Shown: positions 10,410 to 19,840 of the stretch, piece after piece
Position numbering within the stretch: position 1 is the stretch's first letter
Layout of the letters: each line of letters begins with the position of its first letter
Source: Rickettsiales endosymbiont of Stachyamoeba lipophora
Lineage (GTDB): Bacteria > Pseudomonadota > Alphaproteobacteria > Rickettsiales > 33-17
Direction: 5' to 3'
Assembly (NCBI RefSeq): GCF_003932735.1
Contig: NZ_CP033611.1
Span: 310,001-374,000, forward strand
DNA: 64,000 nt
Made by a program: the position numbers and the translations under genes
The notes under the pieces: generated by a model
The model's database searches: none
What the model was told of the DNA's origin: nothing
What the model saw: only the letters and a program-made list of their open reading frames with translations

Positions 10410-11190
10410 AATGATATTTGCTATATTAGACTTCTTTCGAAATCGGAAGAAAATGCAACATATTATTATTTTTACATAAGGGCATCGCATGGCAATTTCA
10501 AGGCCAAAATCAGCTGGGCATTACACACCCACCATAAGATAGTAACAAAATAAAGGCATGAGAGGTATTATAGAGCCAAAAAAGGTTTTTATATGGATGG
10601 TAGATTTTGCGGTGGGGCAAATTAACAATAAGATTATCCCCAACAAAAGAGAAGCAGCTTCATAAATACAAAGTGCTACAACAAATATCTTAAACACATA
10701 TAACAAAGAAAGATATAAATCTTGTCATTCAAATGCAAACATTGAATAATGATCAAGGAGATATTGGGTTTTAAGACAGTAGCTAGGATCTTAAAACAAG
10801 CCTTACAGGGAAGATAATGGGCAAAGGGTAAAGTTAAAATAATAAAGCAAATAGCTAATAACAAACTATAGAAAGACTTAAAGCTATAGGAGTAGCTAGA
10901 GGACGGTAAGATGTGGGTGCTGTCTCGTCCACAATACGTGTCATGTATTTGCAATCGATTTTCGCAGTCAAAAAACGCTAAATAGACTTTTGGCCAAACT
11001 GTTTAGATATAGTAATCAGGCACTTTGGCCTCCATCATTAGAAGCTTTATCCGGCTTAATTCCTCAAAATAAATTGATTCAAAACACAAAATAAAACTTA
11101 TATTGTAGAAAATATAAACTACAATATATAAGACTTTACCTTGCTAGCTTTAGGCGTCGTTTTAATTGTTATTAATAACCATTCGTGAAA
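10410..11190. other. Non-coding spacer, possibly decayed sequence
   Basis: I see no supportable gene in these 780 bases. Two small minus-strand open frames (61 and 92 codons, at 10521-10706 and 10676-10954) are hydrophobic but lack ribosome sites and recognisable motifs. On the plus strand several short stretches of coding-like composition are broken by stops, for instance a frame of about 50 codons ending at about 11092 with no start. The texture is that of a decayed gene or mobile element, but no family could be named. Confidence 0.4.
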
Positions 11191-11191
11191 T

Positions 11192-11220
11192 AAAAAGGCC
11201 GCTAAAATAGCGGCCTTTTT
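11192..11220 (-). terminator. Symmetrical GC-rich terminator
   Basis: A 12-base perfect stem (arms 11192-11203 and 11209-11220, core GGCCGCT/AGCGGCC) with a five-base loop is flanked by A and T runs, so it can end transcription from either strand. It lies 13 bases past the stop of the minus-strand secreted-protein gene and is most likely its terminator. Confidence 0.85.
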
Positions 11221-11232
11221 AACTTTTTACTT

Positions 11233-13683
11233 TTAGCACGACGGAGAATTTGGTGCCGCTGATCCCTCGCAGGCTCCATTATCCGTCCACTCCCAATAAC
11301 GACCGTCATAACAATCTACACACTGATCAGGATAATAGTTTTCATTTAGACACCAATTACATCGTGGGAGAGCTGTCAGTGTTCCATGTCTTGAACAAGC
11401 AATCATTATTCCAGGTGTTGACACTGTGCTACCCCACACACACACTGCATCTTTCCAACAACAACTCTTCCAACGATCCTTACACAAACCAGAAGACGCT
11501 CTACATTGATAATAATCCCCGCCGCCTGCACGATGATAATAATTGGTATAGCCTGAATGCGGGTCAAAGTTATCTGAATAACCAAAAGTACTTCTCCAAT
11601 CTCGTCTCATATTAAGCAGCCTATTATAATCTCCGGAAATACCATTTTCAGCAACAGCTTGAGAAGCCCCGCTCTGCCATGGCCATACCGGCCACGCATC
11701 ACTGTTTTTCCATGGAGACCATTGCCATGTTCCAAATCCTACTGCCGCATGAAATATTACTTTGATGCCAGATCCTCCAAAAGAAATTTTATTATCACTT
11801 TCAAATCGGTAAGTACCTCCCGTTCTAAAACCTGAGCTAATATCACTGCCACTAGAGTACATATTACATTGACTACTAAGAGGAGCGACCGGCCATACTG
11901 GGTTTAAAGGGTATTCCATCTTATCTTTTACTATCCTTCTGGCAGGTGAATAATGCGGATTTAAGTAAAGGCCGTACTTAATGATATCATAATTCCATAG
12001 ATTGGAATCCATATCACTATCTTTCATCCCCATAAGAAGTGCTTCTCCTGGTGACCACCATTCATTTAGGAAAGCATGGTCAACTGGACTGTGCCCTACA
12101 GTCAATTTACAAGGATTATAGCTTTTGGTTTGATATCCATTATAACCATAAGCTATTTTTACTTTATTGGTAACCCAGGGCTCATACAAGCTAGCAAAAG
12201 TCACTTCAGTTTCATTATCACCAGCATAAAATATTCTGCCCCAATTATGTGCACGATCAGGCATAACGCGAGCAGATACCATTACTCCAAAGCCACCATC
12301 ATGGGCAATTCTAACATTACTGTTACCACCATACCACGAGGCAATAGTATTATCAAAAACCATACCTCCACCAGAGTAAGCTGCTGAATATCTAACATCT
12401 ACCCCCCTTAAGTCCATATGCTTATTAAGGGTTGAAAGATCAAGCCACCATAACACCTTATCTCCATCATTAGGTCTATCTCCTGCGCCGAAAGGATTAT
12501 CAGCTCTATAATAAAAGAGATGATCAGCATTTGACCAAGTATTACTCTGGCTTCTATAATAAGAAGAACTTCGCGGCTTACAATACATAAAACCCTTAAT
12601 TGTTCCTGTATTACCAGGAGCGTTATCAGTACCCCAAATATAGCTACCATTACCTCTATAAAAATTCATTACTGCTGCATCATTTCCCCCGGGGTCAACA
12701 CACTCTGTTTTAACAGATTTGATTAAATATTGACTCCCGTCTTTACATATTTCTCCCTGACTACCGGCATGAAATAACATTGAAGTACCAACCTTCATCT
12801 TACCTTGGCGTACAGATCCCGTATCAAATCCTTGGCACATCTTGGCACATCCCGGCCCTGATACTGCTTCCCAAGATACTTGCCCAAAACCATTATTAAC
12901 ACATTTCCTGGAAGTAGTATCGATCAGCTCTGCTCCAGGTGTATAGCATGGGCTATTACCATCTATAGCAGGACTATATGTTTTCATTTTAAAATTTACA
13001 CCCTCAACTGTTCCACCGGCCTCAGTACCATCCATTGATTGCATAGTCCAACTTATACCTTCAGCAACTTCTGCTGCACAAGAAGGCGCTACTACTTTAA
13101 ATTTAACTTTTGGCAAGTCGTTATAAGCTGTAGTAGTATCACCAGGCTGATTTCCGATAAGCCTTGGGGTAATCCAGCTCATTTGCGTTGCTGTAGCTGT
13201 CTCTCCATTCATATTACATAGCAAATCCGCAGGCTTTCCTGCCAAGTTGCCAATAAAAATTGAATATTCTCCTTGATATCTTGGAACATTAACACTCATA
13301 TCATTACCAGCAGCACTTAAATCGACTTTACCTCCTTTAGTAACATAGGTGCTTGCAGAACAAGCTGTATAAATCTTTTTACTTGTTTCCTCTAAAAATC
13401 CAAAAATTACGCCATTATTTTGGTTAGTATGATGATTGCCGAATTTACCGCTGCTAAGTAATACATAAAGCCTCTCACCTGAGATAGCCGTACCACAGTA
13501 TACTCCACTAGTATTAGAAGATAATTGGCAGGAAGTAGCACCAGTTAAACTGGCTAAATTATTACTGCGATTATATACTATACCATTAATGGCATCTAAA
13601 GGGTTAATAACCCAGAATTTAGAATCACCAAAAGAATAATTGGAAATGAACATTAATATTAGGAAAGCGCGTAAGAATAGCAT
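11233..13683 (-). CDS. Large secreted cysteine-rich protein, possible LamG-like domain
   Basis: I do not recognise this 816-residue protein. It begins with a signal peptide of about 19 residues (ending near SFG). The mature part carries 26 cysteines, 12 of them in the last 90 residues, where CNWC and CVDC pairs and a CC pair occur; this suggests disulfides and export. Around residues 400-590 the pattern of strands, with GFGVMVSARVMPD and GRIFYAGDN, resembles a LamG/concanavalin-like jelly roll, which in other proteins binds sugars or host surfaces. It is rich in Trp, Tyr and Gly. AAAGG lies a few bases before the ATG. It stands alone near the prepilin gene. A surface adhesin is plausible but is inference. 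Confidence 0.75.
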   Translation of the reverse strand: MLFLRAFLILMFISNYSFGDSKFWVINPLDAINGIVYNRSNNLASLTGATSCQLSSNTSGVYCGTAISGERLYVLLSSGKFGNHHTNQNNGVIFGFLEETSKKIYTACSASTYVTKGGKVDLSAAGNDMSVNVPRYQGEYSIFIGNLAGKPADLLCNMNGETATATQMSWITPRLIGNQPGDTTTAYNDLPKVKFKVVAPSCAAEVAEGISWTMQSMDGTEAGGTVEGVNFKMKTYSPAIDGNSPCYTPGAELIDTTSRKCVNNGFGQVSWEAVSGPGCAKMCQGFDTGSVRQGKMKVGTSMLFHAGSQGEICKDGSQYLIKSVKTECVDPGGNDAAVMNFYRGNGSYIWGTDNAPGNTGTIKGFMYCKPRSSSYYRSQSNTWSNADHLFYYRADNPFGAGDRPNDGDKVLWWLDLSTLNKHMDLRGVDVRYSAAYSGGGMVFDNTIASWYGGNSNVRIAHDGGFGVMVSARVMPDRAHNWGRIFYAGDNETEVTFASLYEPWVTNKVKIAYGYNGYQTKSYNPCKLTVGHSPVDHAFLNEWWSPGEALLMGMKDSDMDSNLWNYDIIKYGLYLNPHYSPARRIVKDKMEYPLNPVWPVAPLSSQCNMYSSGSDISSGFRTGGTYRFESDNKISFGGSGIKVIFHAAVGFGTWQWSPWKNSDAWPVWPWQSGASQAVAENGISGDYNRLLNMRRDWRSTFGYSDNFDPHSGYTNYYHRAGGGDYYQCRASSGLCKDRWKSCCWKDAVCVWGSTVSTPGIMIACSRHGTLTALPRCNWCLNENYYPDQCVDCYDGRYWEWTDNGACEGSAAPNSPSC

Positions 13684-14198
13684 ATCAAATGGCCTTTTAT
13701 AATAAATATCAAATATTTAAATATTATATATTATAAAATGATGCATTGTGAATATAAAATTAATATTATAATTATTTGGTAAAATGAGATCAGAATCTAT
13801 AGGAAATAAATCACACTTATGATATTATAAAAAACAGGGACTGGCCCCTGGCTTTAGATGAGTTAGTAGGATATCAGAATGTACGTAAAACCTTACATAA
13901 TCTTGAGAAAACAACTACTAAAATGGATATTTATCGTAATTCATTGGTTAGATACCAGACTTCATTCGAAACTATAATTTTCATTAAATTTGAAGTATAA
14001 GCATTTGATTACAGGAACTATTAAATACAAATAGATCAAAGTTTTAGCGGGCGGGAAGTGTCGTTGATTAACAGGAGCAAAGGCATTCAAATTTTATAAA
14101 GATGCTAGAGGTTAAGATAAGCTGAGCAAAAAAAGTAAATGGTGATAGGAAAAGCAAATTTGAGCCTGAAGATCAGTAGCTTCGAAAGAGATCCATTT
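13684..14198. other. AT-rich spacer with a start-less open frame
   Basis: The part next to the secreted-protein gene (13684-13800) is extremely AT-rich and probably holds its promoter. From about 13822 to 13989 the plus strand has an open frame with coding-like composition, including ELVGYQNVRKTLHNLEK, but no usable start codon or ribosome site. It looks like a gene fragment of unknown origin. I see nothing identifiable in the remaining 200 bases before the giant gene. Confidence 0.35.
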
Positions 14199-17100
14199 TT
14201 ATAAATTGCGAGAATATTTAGAAGAATTTTTTACTGCATCTTGAAATTTTTTTGTATAACTATGCTCATATATATAACTCTTAAGAGCAACTTTTTCCTC
14301 AGTAGTTAATTTAAAAGATTGATCCATAGCTTTAATAAATGATCTAACATTTTTCTCAAAATCAGGTGAGCTGAAATCAAAAATAACTTTATCTTTTAAA
14401 TTATCCCTATTACCTACAAAAGTAACATTATGAAATTTAACCTTACCGCTGATTAGAACATTCTCACAATTATCTAAATTGATTTTAATAGCAGAAATAT
14501 CAATGTCTGCCAACCTAACATTTTTGAAAATCACCTGACTTAAATCTAATCCTCTTAAATTTCTTCGCTCAATCTGCTGGACCTCTAAAAATCTTATTGC
14601 TTCTTGTGCAGCAGGAATATGCTGCGCTAATGAATCTTGAGCATTTTTCAGATATAATTGAAGATCCAATCTGTTATCTTTAATGAAATATTGAACTACA
14701 GCACGTCCTTCTTCATTTAAATTATTAAATCTGCTAATAATTTCATTTAAATTATTATCCAATTTCAATAATTGTTGATATACAACCGTTTTTATAGGTA
14801 TTAAAGACGCATTGGCCTTGTGTTCCTTTCCTAATACTAAATTATAAAATGTATTGAATCCTGCTTCCAAAAGATTAGCAATCAAAGTAATAATACCAAA
14901 AGCCATGGTAAATACATGGTTAGCTAATATTGCAAGATTCTTAGGTTGCAACAGTGAAAGCTTAGGATGGGTCAAAGCATTTAGTAAATTATACCATGCA
15001 CTAAAGGTAGTAGCTAAAGCCTTATTAGTAAGCGCTTTAAAAACTAGAGTACTATCCATCCACTTAGGTACAATGCTAGCGATTAATTGTATACATTCTG
15101 CCCGTTTTTGTGGATCCTGCTTTGCTTGAAGCAAAAAGTGATAAAAAGGATTATCTTTATTGCCATAATTATATAAAAATGGATGTAATAAAGCGACCAT
15201 TGCTCGCGCTGTATGGATACTACTAACCATTACTTGAGGCAGACCTGCAGCCTTTGATAACAAAGATCGTTTGGGGTTAGGAGTAGTATTTCCTTTACCC
15301 ATTAAGCCTAAATCATGTAACTGATCAAGCAAATGGAATATAGGCGGTATATTTTTTCCAAATATTGTTTTTAAATTTTCGCCATAATTTTGATCCAAAT
15401 ATGGTAAGTTCGAGGCCATTTTTATTAAGTCCTCAGCAATATTATCAATTTTTATATTAAACTCTTTGGCATAGCTAGCAATACTTACCGCTGCTGCTTT
15501 AGTTAAACTCTCCTTATCAGTAGGATCTAATTCTATAGAATTAAGCAAATCTAAGGTGTTATCAATTAGCTTGATAAGCTTTACAGATTTATTATTTTGC
15601 TGATCGCTCACTTGCTCAAGTTGCGGCTCAGGAGTTAATAAATATTGCATTATATGCTGTAGGTTTTGCGTAAAATTTGCTCTCTGACTATCAACAATAT
15701 TTGGATTAGTTAAAACTTTTGCAAGGATAGTGGAAATTGACTCTATCAGCTGATCATTTAAAATATACCCATCTCTAACCAACTTCATTTGGCTATGAAT
15801 AGCCCTTATTTTCTGTTTATCAACACTCTCTTCACTTTCTAATTGCTTAAGTTGATACTTATATTCTGCAATCTGGGATCCAACCTCAATTATTTGCCAT
15901 TGAAAATTATTAATATTCTTGCCAGCATTGGCTCCAGCTTGGTTCTCCGTTAATTGCTTTTGCAATACAACTCGGAATTTTTGTAATTGATCTAACTTTT
16001 GATTTAGCAAATCTACGTTTACTTGTTCCTCTAACATGGCTAAATAATAATCACGCCCAAACGGTATAACTGCCTTAATTGCATCCCTAAACTTATTAAA
16101 TTCTTCTTGCTTATTAGCACTTTCACCTAGCTTTTCTAACCTAATTTGAACTGAAGTAGCAAGATTAATTAGCGGCCCCATAAAATCCATATTATTTTGA
16201 GCCCTCATCTCAATTTCTTTAGGCTCAACTACCAAAGGAGGCTGTAAACCTTTAAAAAAATCAGCTATTTGAATATAAAGTTGTTGCTCATCACTTACTG
16301 GGGAAAAAGAAGAAAAAGCATCCACTATCATTGGGGTAAGATTATCTAAACAAAAGTTATATAATCTTCCTTCCCCTTGATATTGCTCCATTTGTACCAT
16401 AGCAGGATTAATAAATTGAATATTTCCGGCTATTATTTCACTTAAAAGCTGTTTAGCTTCTTCTGAAGCTATATAGGGTCTTGCTAACTTTATCACCTCA
16501 CCAAGCTTTTGCCAAAATTCTATAGCATGGATTAACGGCTGGTTATCAGGTCTATTTTTAAGTATCTCAACCATTAGGTCTTTTAAGTTGCTAGCAAAGT
16601 TTTGCTTTTGCTGCTCTGTCATTGTCTTATGAGTTAAAATTTCTGCAGCTATCTCACTAATACATTTTATACCCTTTTCGCCAAAAAAAAGTTGAGTATT
16701 AAATTCAGCTATAGAAAGAGGTGCTTGAGTGTTAGTATTAAATTTATTAATCCCCGTTTTTAGTAGCTTTTCAAATTGTGTTTTTAATTCCTGCTTATTA
16801 CTCAAATTCAATGTTGAGAGTAGTAAAAACCCATTTTCAACCATTTTTGATACATCTTCAACTGGCTCATTAAGCACCAATATACTTTCAAAAAAATTGG
16901 CTAGATATAATGAAATATTATTTGAACCTACCATGCCACTTTCTAATAACTCAGCCATAAGAGGCAGCAAATTATCATTAATGTTTTTTCTAACATCTTG
17001 TTTCTGCGCATCGGTTGCATTTTCAGGGTAAAAAAAGTTAACTGCAATTAATTCGGTGAGTATACGCTTATTATCATCATTGGTTATAATAGTTTTTATT

Positions 17101-18746
17101 TCACTTCCGATTACTTGCAATACTTGCCATAATTCAGGCTGACTCAGAAGCAAAGGAATAGTAACATCTATATTTGCAGAAAAAGCTTTGAGGGCCGCAA
17201 GAACATTAAACGGAGTATTATAAGCTCTTACTAGCAAGTTTGAATCTCCGTGCGATAAAGCAGATAAATTTCTAATAATGCTGCCCACCTTAAAGTCTCC
17301 TCGCCTTAAGTGCGTCAAATCTTTATCATTTTTTATTTTTTTAACACCATTTATTATCTTATCTAAATTTATTTCATCATACTTTTCTAGTATTATTAAA
17401 CTTATTCCACTAAGCAAAGAGGTGAGATTCTTTTTATCTTGGCCTAAAAAATAATTAATGGATTCTGTAACTTCTTTAATTTCTTGCGATGAAGAAAGCT
17501 GGGAAGCAAAAGCTTTTAAAATTTGTTCCCCATTATGCGCTGACCTAGCACTTGTTTTATCTCTCTTAAATTCATTGAGTAATGGAGATTTTTCCTTAAA
17601 AATATACTCAGATAATTCTTTTTTAATTTTATTTTGACGAGATATAGCATCTTTAATTGCTTCTTCTTGCTTCTCAATATCTTCAACAAATTTTTCCTCG
17701 GCTTCTATTCTTAGCTTATTAATATATAAATGATCATGTTGATCACCAGTACCATCAGTTGATAATTGCTTAATACTTTTTAATCTGTATTTTTCTGGAT
17801 TGCATCTCTCAAAACACTTAAATCTAATCCATTGATTAAACTCTATCACGGTATGGTTAGCATCTGAGGTAACAATATTACCACTGTTCCACTGTGGCCA
17901 TTTACCATTTATTTGATTTAGCATACTTGCTGCTAAATTATCTAGATCTTTGCTGTTAACTTTATCTGTATGAGCTTTGGTTAAATCTTTTAGTGATGGT
18001 ATCTGCTCCACTCTACCAAACCACCGTGAAAAGAAACCTGGAGTAGGTTGTTTATAAATATAGCAATAATTGTCTAAAACTCGTATGTTTGCTGCTTTAA
18101 TATTATTAGTAGCCCCATCCAATGCTTTTTGGAGCGCTTCCTGTCTACTTTCGATGCTCAAAATGTCACTATCAAAATCTTCTAATAGATCTATTCTAGT
18201 AATTTTCCCTTCATCGGCCAGCTCTTCTAAAATTTTTTGCTCATTCAGAATTGCTAATTTTTCAATGATTTCCTTTTTTAATACTTTTTTATCCTGATTA
18301 AAATCAAGTTCGCTTAATAAATCATAATTCCAGAAAAATTTTTCGTCATAAGTTTGAAAGGATTCTTTTTTTAGTAGATCATTAAGAACCTCGCTGATGA
18401 AAGGCTTTTTTACTTCCTCAGCATACTCTTTCAATAGCTCTCTAAAAACTTTCTTTTCTTCTTCTGTTAAATTACGGGTAAGCCAATCAGCATCTTCTGT
18501 ATTAATATATTCATATCTAAACCCAATCTGCCTAGATTCTAATTCACCTTTAAAAGTATTTTGAATTTCTTCATCACGTAATAATTGCAAACGCAAAAAC
18601 TCTGCTCTAGCAGCAGTTTCTAAAGCCTCTTGTGATGCCCTTTCTGGTTCCAGTGTATTTCTTTGAGACTGAATTTTACCATTGATTGCTTTTATTTTAT
18701 CAACAAAAGAATCAGTCTGAAGTGCAAGTGAAATAGGCTGCGACAT
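14199..18746 (-). CDS. Giant protein of unknown function with pentapeptide-like C-terminal region
   Basis: I do not recognise this 1515-residue protein. It starts with a highly charged, probably coiled-coil region (roughly 1-450), has mostly helical, leucine-rich sequence through the middle, and one hydrophobic stretch near residues 1280-1310. Close to the C terminus (about 1395-1450) the sequence LRGLDLSQVIFKNVRLADID matches the A(D/N)Lxx spacing of pentapeptide repeats for a few turns. There is no signal peptide and no clear ribosome site before the ATG. Size, isolation and composition fit a lineage-specific, possibly host-directed protein, but that is inference. The frame is intact throughout. 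Confidence 0.7.
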   Translation of the reverse strand: MSQPISLALQTDSFVDKIKAINGKIQSQRNTLEPERASQEALETAARAEFLRLQLLRDEEIQNTFKGELESRQIGFRYEYINTEDADWLTRNLTEEEKKVFRELLKEYAEEVKKPFISEVLNDLLKKESFQTYDEKFFWNYDLLSELDFNQDKKVLKKEIIEKLAILNEQKILEELADEGKITRIDLLEDFDSDILSIESRQEALQKALDGATNNIKAANIRVLDNYCYIYKQPTPGFFSRWFGRVEQIPSLKDLTKAHTDKVNSKDLDNLAASMLNQINGKWPQWNSGNIVTSDANHTVIEFNQWIRFKCFERCNPEKYRLKSIKQLSTDGTGDQHDHLYINKLRIEAEEKFVEDIEKQEEAIKDAISRQNKIKKELSEYIFKEKSPLLNEFKRDKTSARSAHNGEQILKAFASQLSSSQEIKEVTESINYFLGQDKKNLTSLLSGISLIILEKYDEINLDKIINGVKKIKNDKDLTHLRRGDFKVGSIIRNLSALSHGDSNLLVRAYNTPFNVLAALKAFSANIDVTIPLLLSQPELWQVLQVIGSEIKTIITNDDNKRILTELIAVNFFYPENATDAQKQDVRKNINDNLLPLMAELLESGMVGSNNISLYLANFFESILVLNEPVEDVSKMVENGFLLLSTLNLSNKQELKTQFEKLLKTGINKFNTNTQAPLSIAEFNTQLFFGEKGIKCISEIAAEILTHKTMTEQQKQNFASNLKDLMVEILKNRPDNQPLIHAIEFWQKLGEVIKLARPYIASEEAKQLLSEIIAGNIQFINPAMVQMEQYQGEGRLYNFCLDNLTPMIVDAFSSFSPVSDEQQLYIQIADFFKGLQPPLVVEPKEIEMRAQNNMDFMGPLINLATSVQIRLEKLGESANKQEEFNKFRDAIKAVIPFGRDYYLAMLEEQVNVDLLNQKLDQLQKFRVVLQKQLTENQAGANAGKNINNFQWQIIEVGSQIAEYKYQLKQLESEESVDKQKIRAIHSQMKLVRDGYILNDQLIESISTILAKVLTNPNIVDSQRANFTQNLQHIMQYLLTPEPQLEQVSDQQNNKSVKLIKLIDNTLDLLNSIELDPTDKESLTKAAAVSIASYAKEFNIKIDNIAEDLIKMASNLPYLDQNYGENLKTIFGKNIPPIFHLLDQLHDLGLMGKGNTTPNPKRSLLSKAAGLPQVMVSSIHTARAMVALLHPFLYNYGNKDNPFYHFLLQAKQDPQKRAECIQLIASIVPKWMDSTLVFKALTNKALATTFSAWYNLLNALTHPKLSLLQPKNLAILANHVFTMAFGIITLIANLLEAGFNTFYNLVLGKEHKANASLIPIKTVVYQQLLKLDNNLNEIISRFNNLNEEGRAVVQYFIKDNRLDLQLYLKNAQDSLAQHIPAAQEAIRFLEVQQIERRNLRGLDLSQVIFKNVRLADIDISAIKINLDNCENVLISGKVKFHNVTFVGNRDNLKDKVIFDFSSPDFEKNVRSFIKAMDQSFKLTTEEKVALKSYIYEHSYTKKFQDAVKNSSKYSRNL

Positions 18747-18803
18747 AACAATACTATAATATTATCTAATTAAAATTCTAACAAAAAAAATATAATTTAG
18801 CAA

Positions 18804-19715
18804 CTACGTTAATACTTTATTAACCACCTTAATAACAAATAAGGAATAAACTAAACATAAAGTACTCATGATAATTTCACGATTAATCAGCAATAGACTA
18901 ACAAAACTATTTGACCAAAACATTATTACCAATAATAAAACCAGGCTACCAACTACCATTGCCGGCGTTGAAGCTATAATACTAGCACGTATTAATTGCA
19001 TATAATTTAACCCTAAAGAACGAAAAATATTTATTATTGATAAAATAAGCAAAGTTAAAATTATTTTTGGAATAAACTGCAAATAAAGCATAAAATACAC
19101 CATCATTACCATAGTTACAATTGAACCAACCAAAACTTTACTAAGTTTATCAAACAATGTAACAATATCAGATTTAGTAACAATTAAATTGGCATTATGC
19201 GGGACTCTTAAATCTTCATTTAACAAAAATTCATTTCCTAAAATTTGAATATTGTTTTTATGAACTTGTATTAATGTATCATTAGTAGATAAATCCGGCT
19301 TAGATCTAGTATCAAATTCTATTATAGGCTTATTGTTTATAGTAGAATTAATAATGGTTTTATGATTATTATTAACTTCAAGCTCTCCGGCCTTAATTTC
19401 TATTTTTGGCAACTGAGTAAGTATATCAAGAATATATTGGGCGTATTTTACAGTTTGCTGGTCACTTTCTAAATCATGAAAATTACCTTGCTCTATTTTT
19501 ACTATATTGCGCATAGTTTGAAATATATCATAATAATAATCGGTAATTATTAACATAATAGGCAAATTAATAACGAAAAAGGATATCAGGAAAAATTTTA
19601 TCCCCGCCCCTACCCAATTATGAACAACCTGCCAATATAACCTTGGATCATAAAAGCTTCTTACAATAATATTAAATAGGGAGATGAAGTAATATTTGAT
19701 GGATTTTATGGACAT
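18804..19715 (-). CDS. DUF1189-like membrane protein
   Basis: The 303-residue protein begins with a motif typical of DUF1189, SFYDPRLYWQVV, followed by a membrane helix (about 38-60). A soluble domain of about 120 residues follows, then four or five helices to the end. DUF1189 proteins are uncharacterised inner-membrane proteins, and nothing in the sequence suggests a substrate. It lies 57 bases upstream of the giant gene on the same strand, so the two may be co-transcribed. It is divergent from tkt with 125 bases between them, which must hold both promoters. Confidence 0.65.
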   Translation of the reverse strand: MSIKSIKYYFISLFNIIVRSFYDPRLYWQVVHNWVGAGIKFFLISFFVINLPIMLIITDYYYDIFQTMRNIVKIEQGNFHDLESDQQTVKYAQYILDILTQLPKIEIKAGELEVNNNHKTIINSTINNKPIIEFDTRSKPDLSTNDTLIQVHKNNIQILGNEFLLNEDLRVPHNANLIVTKSDIVTLFDKLSKVLVGSIVTMVMMVYFMLYLQFIPKIILTLLILSIINIFRSLGLNYMQLIRASIIASTPAMVVGSLVLLLVIMFWSNSFVSLLLINREIIMSTLCLVYSLFVIKVVNKVLT

Positions 19716-19840
19716 TGATTTATGCTCTGGTAAATTTTAATGACTTGTAAACTGATATTAACTCTTGTATAGCTTTTATTGTTTAAATAATAAGTAAATT
19801 CACAAAAATTTTCAATCATCTTAATAGGGTTGCAAGCATA

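Noticed and set aside
10521-10954. Two minus-strand open frames of 61 and 92 codons
   Set aside because: Hydrophobic composition only, overlapping each other in different frames, without ribosome sites or known motifs; AT-rich spacer gives such frames by chance.
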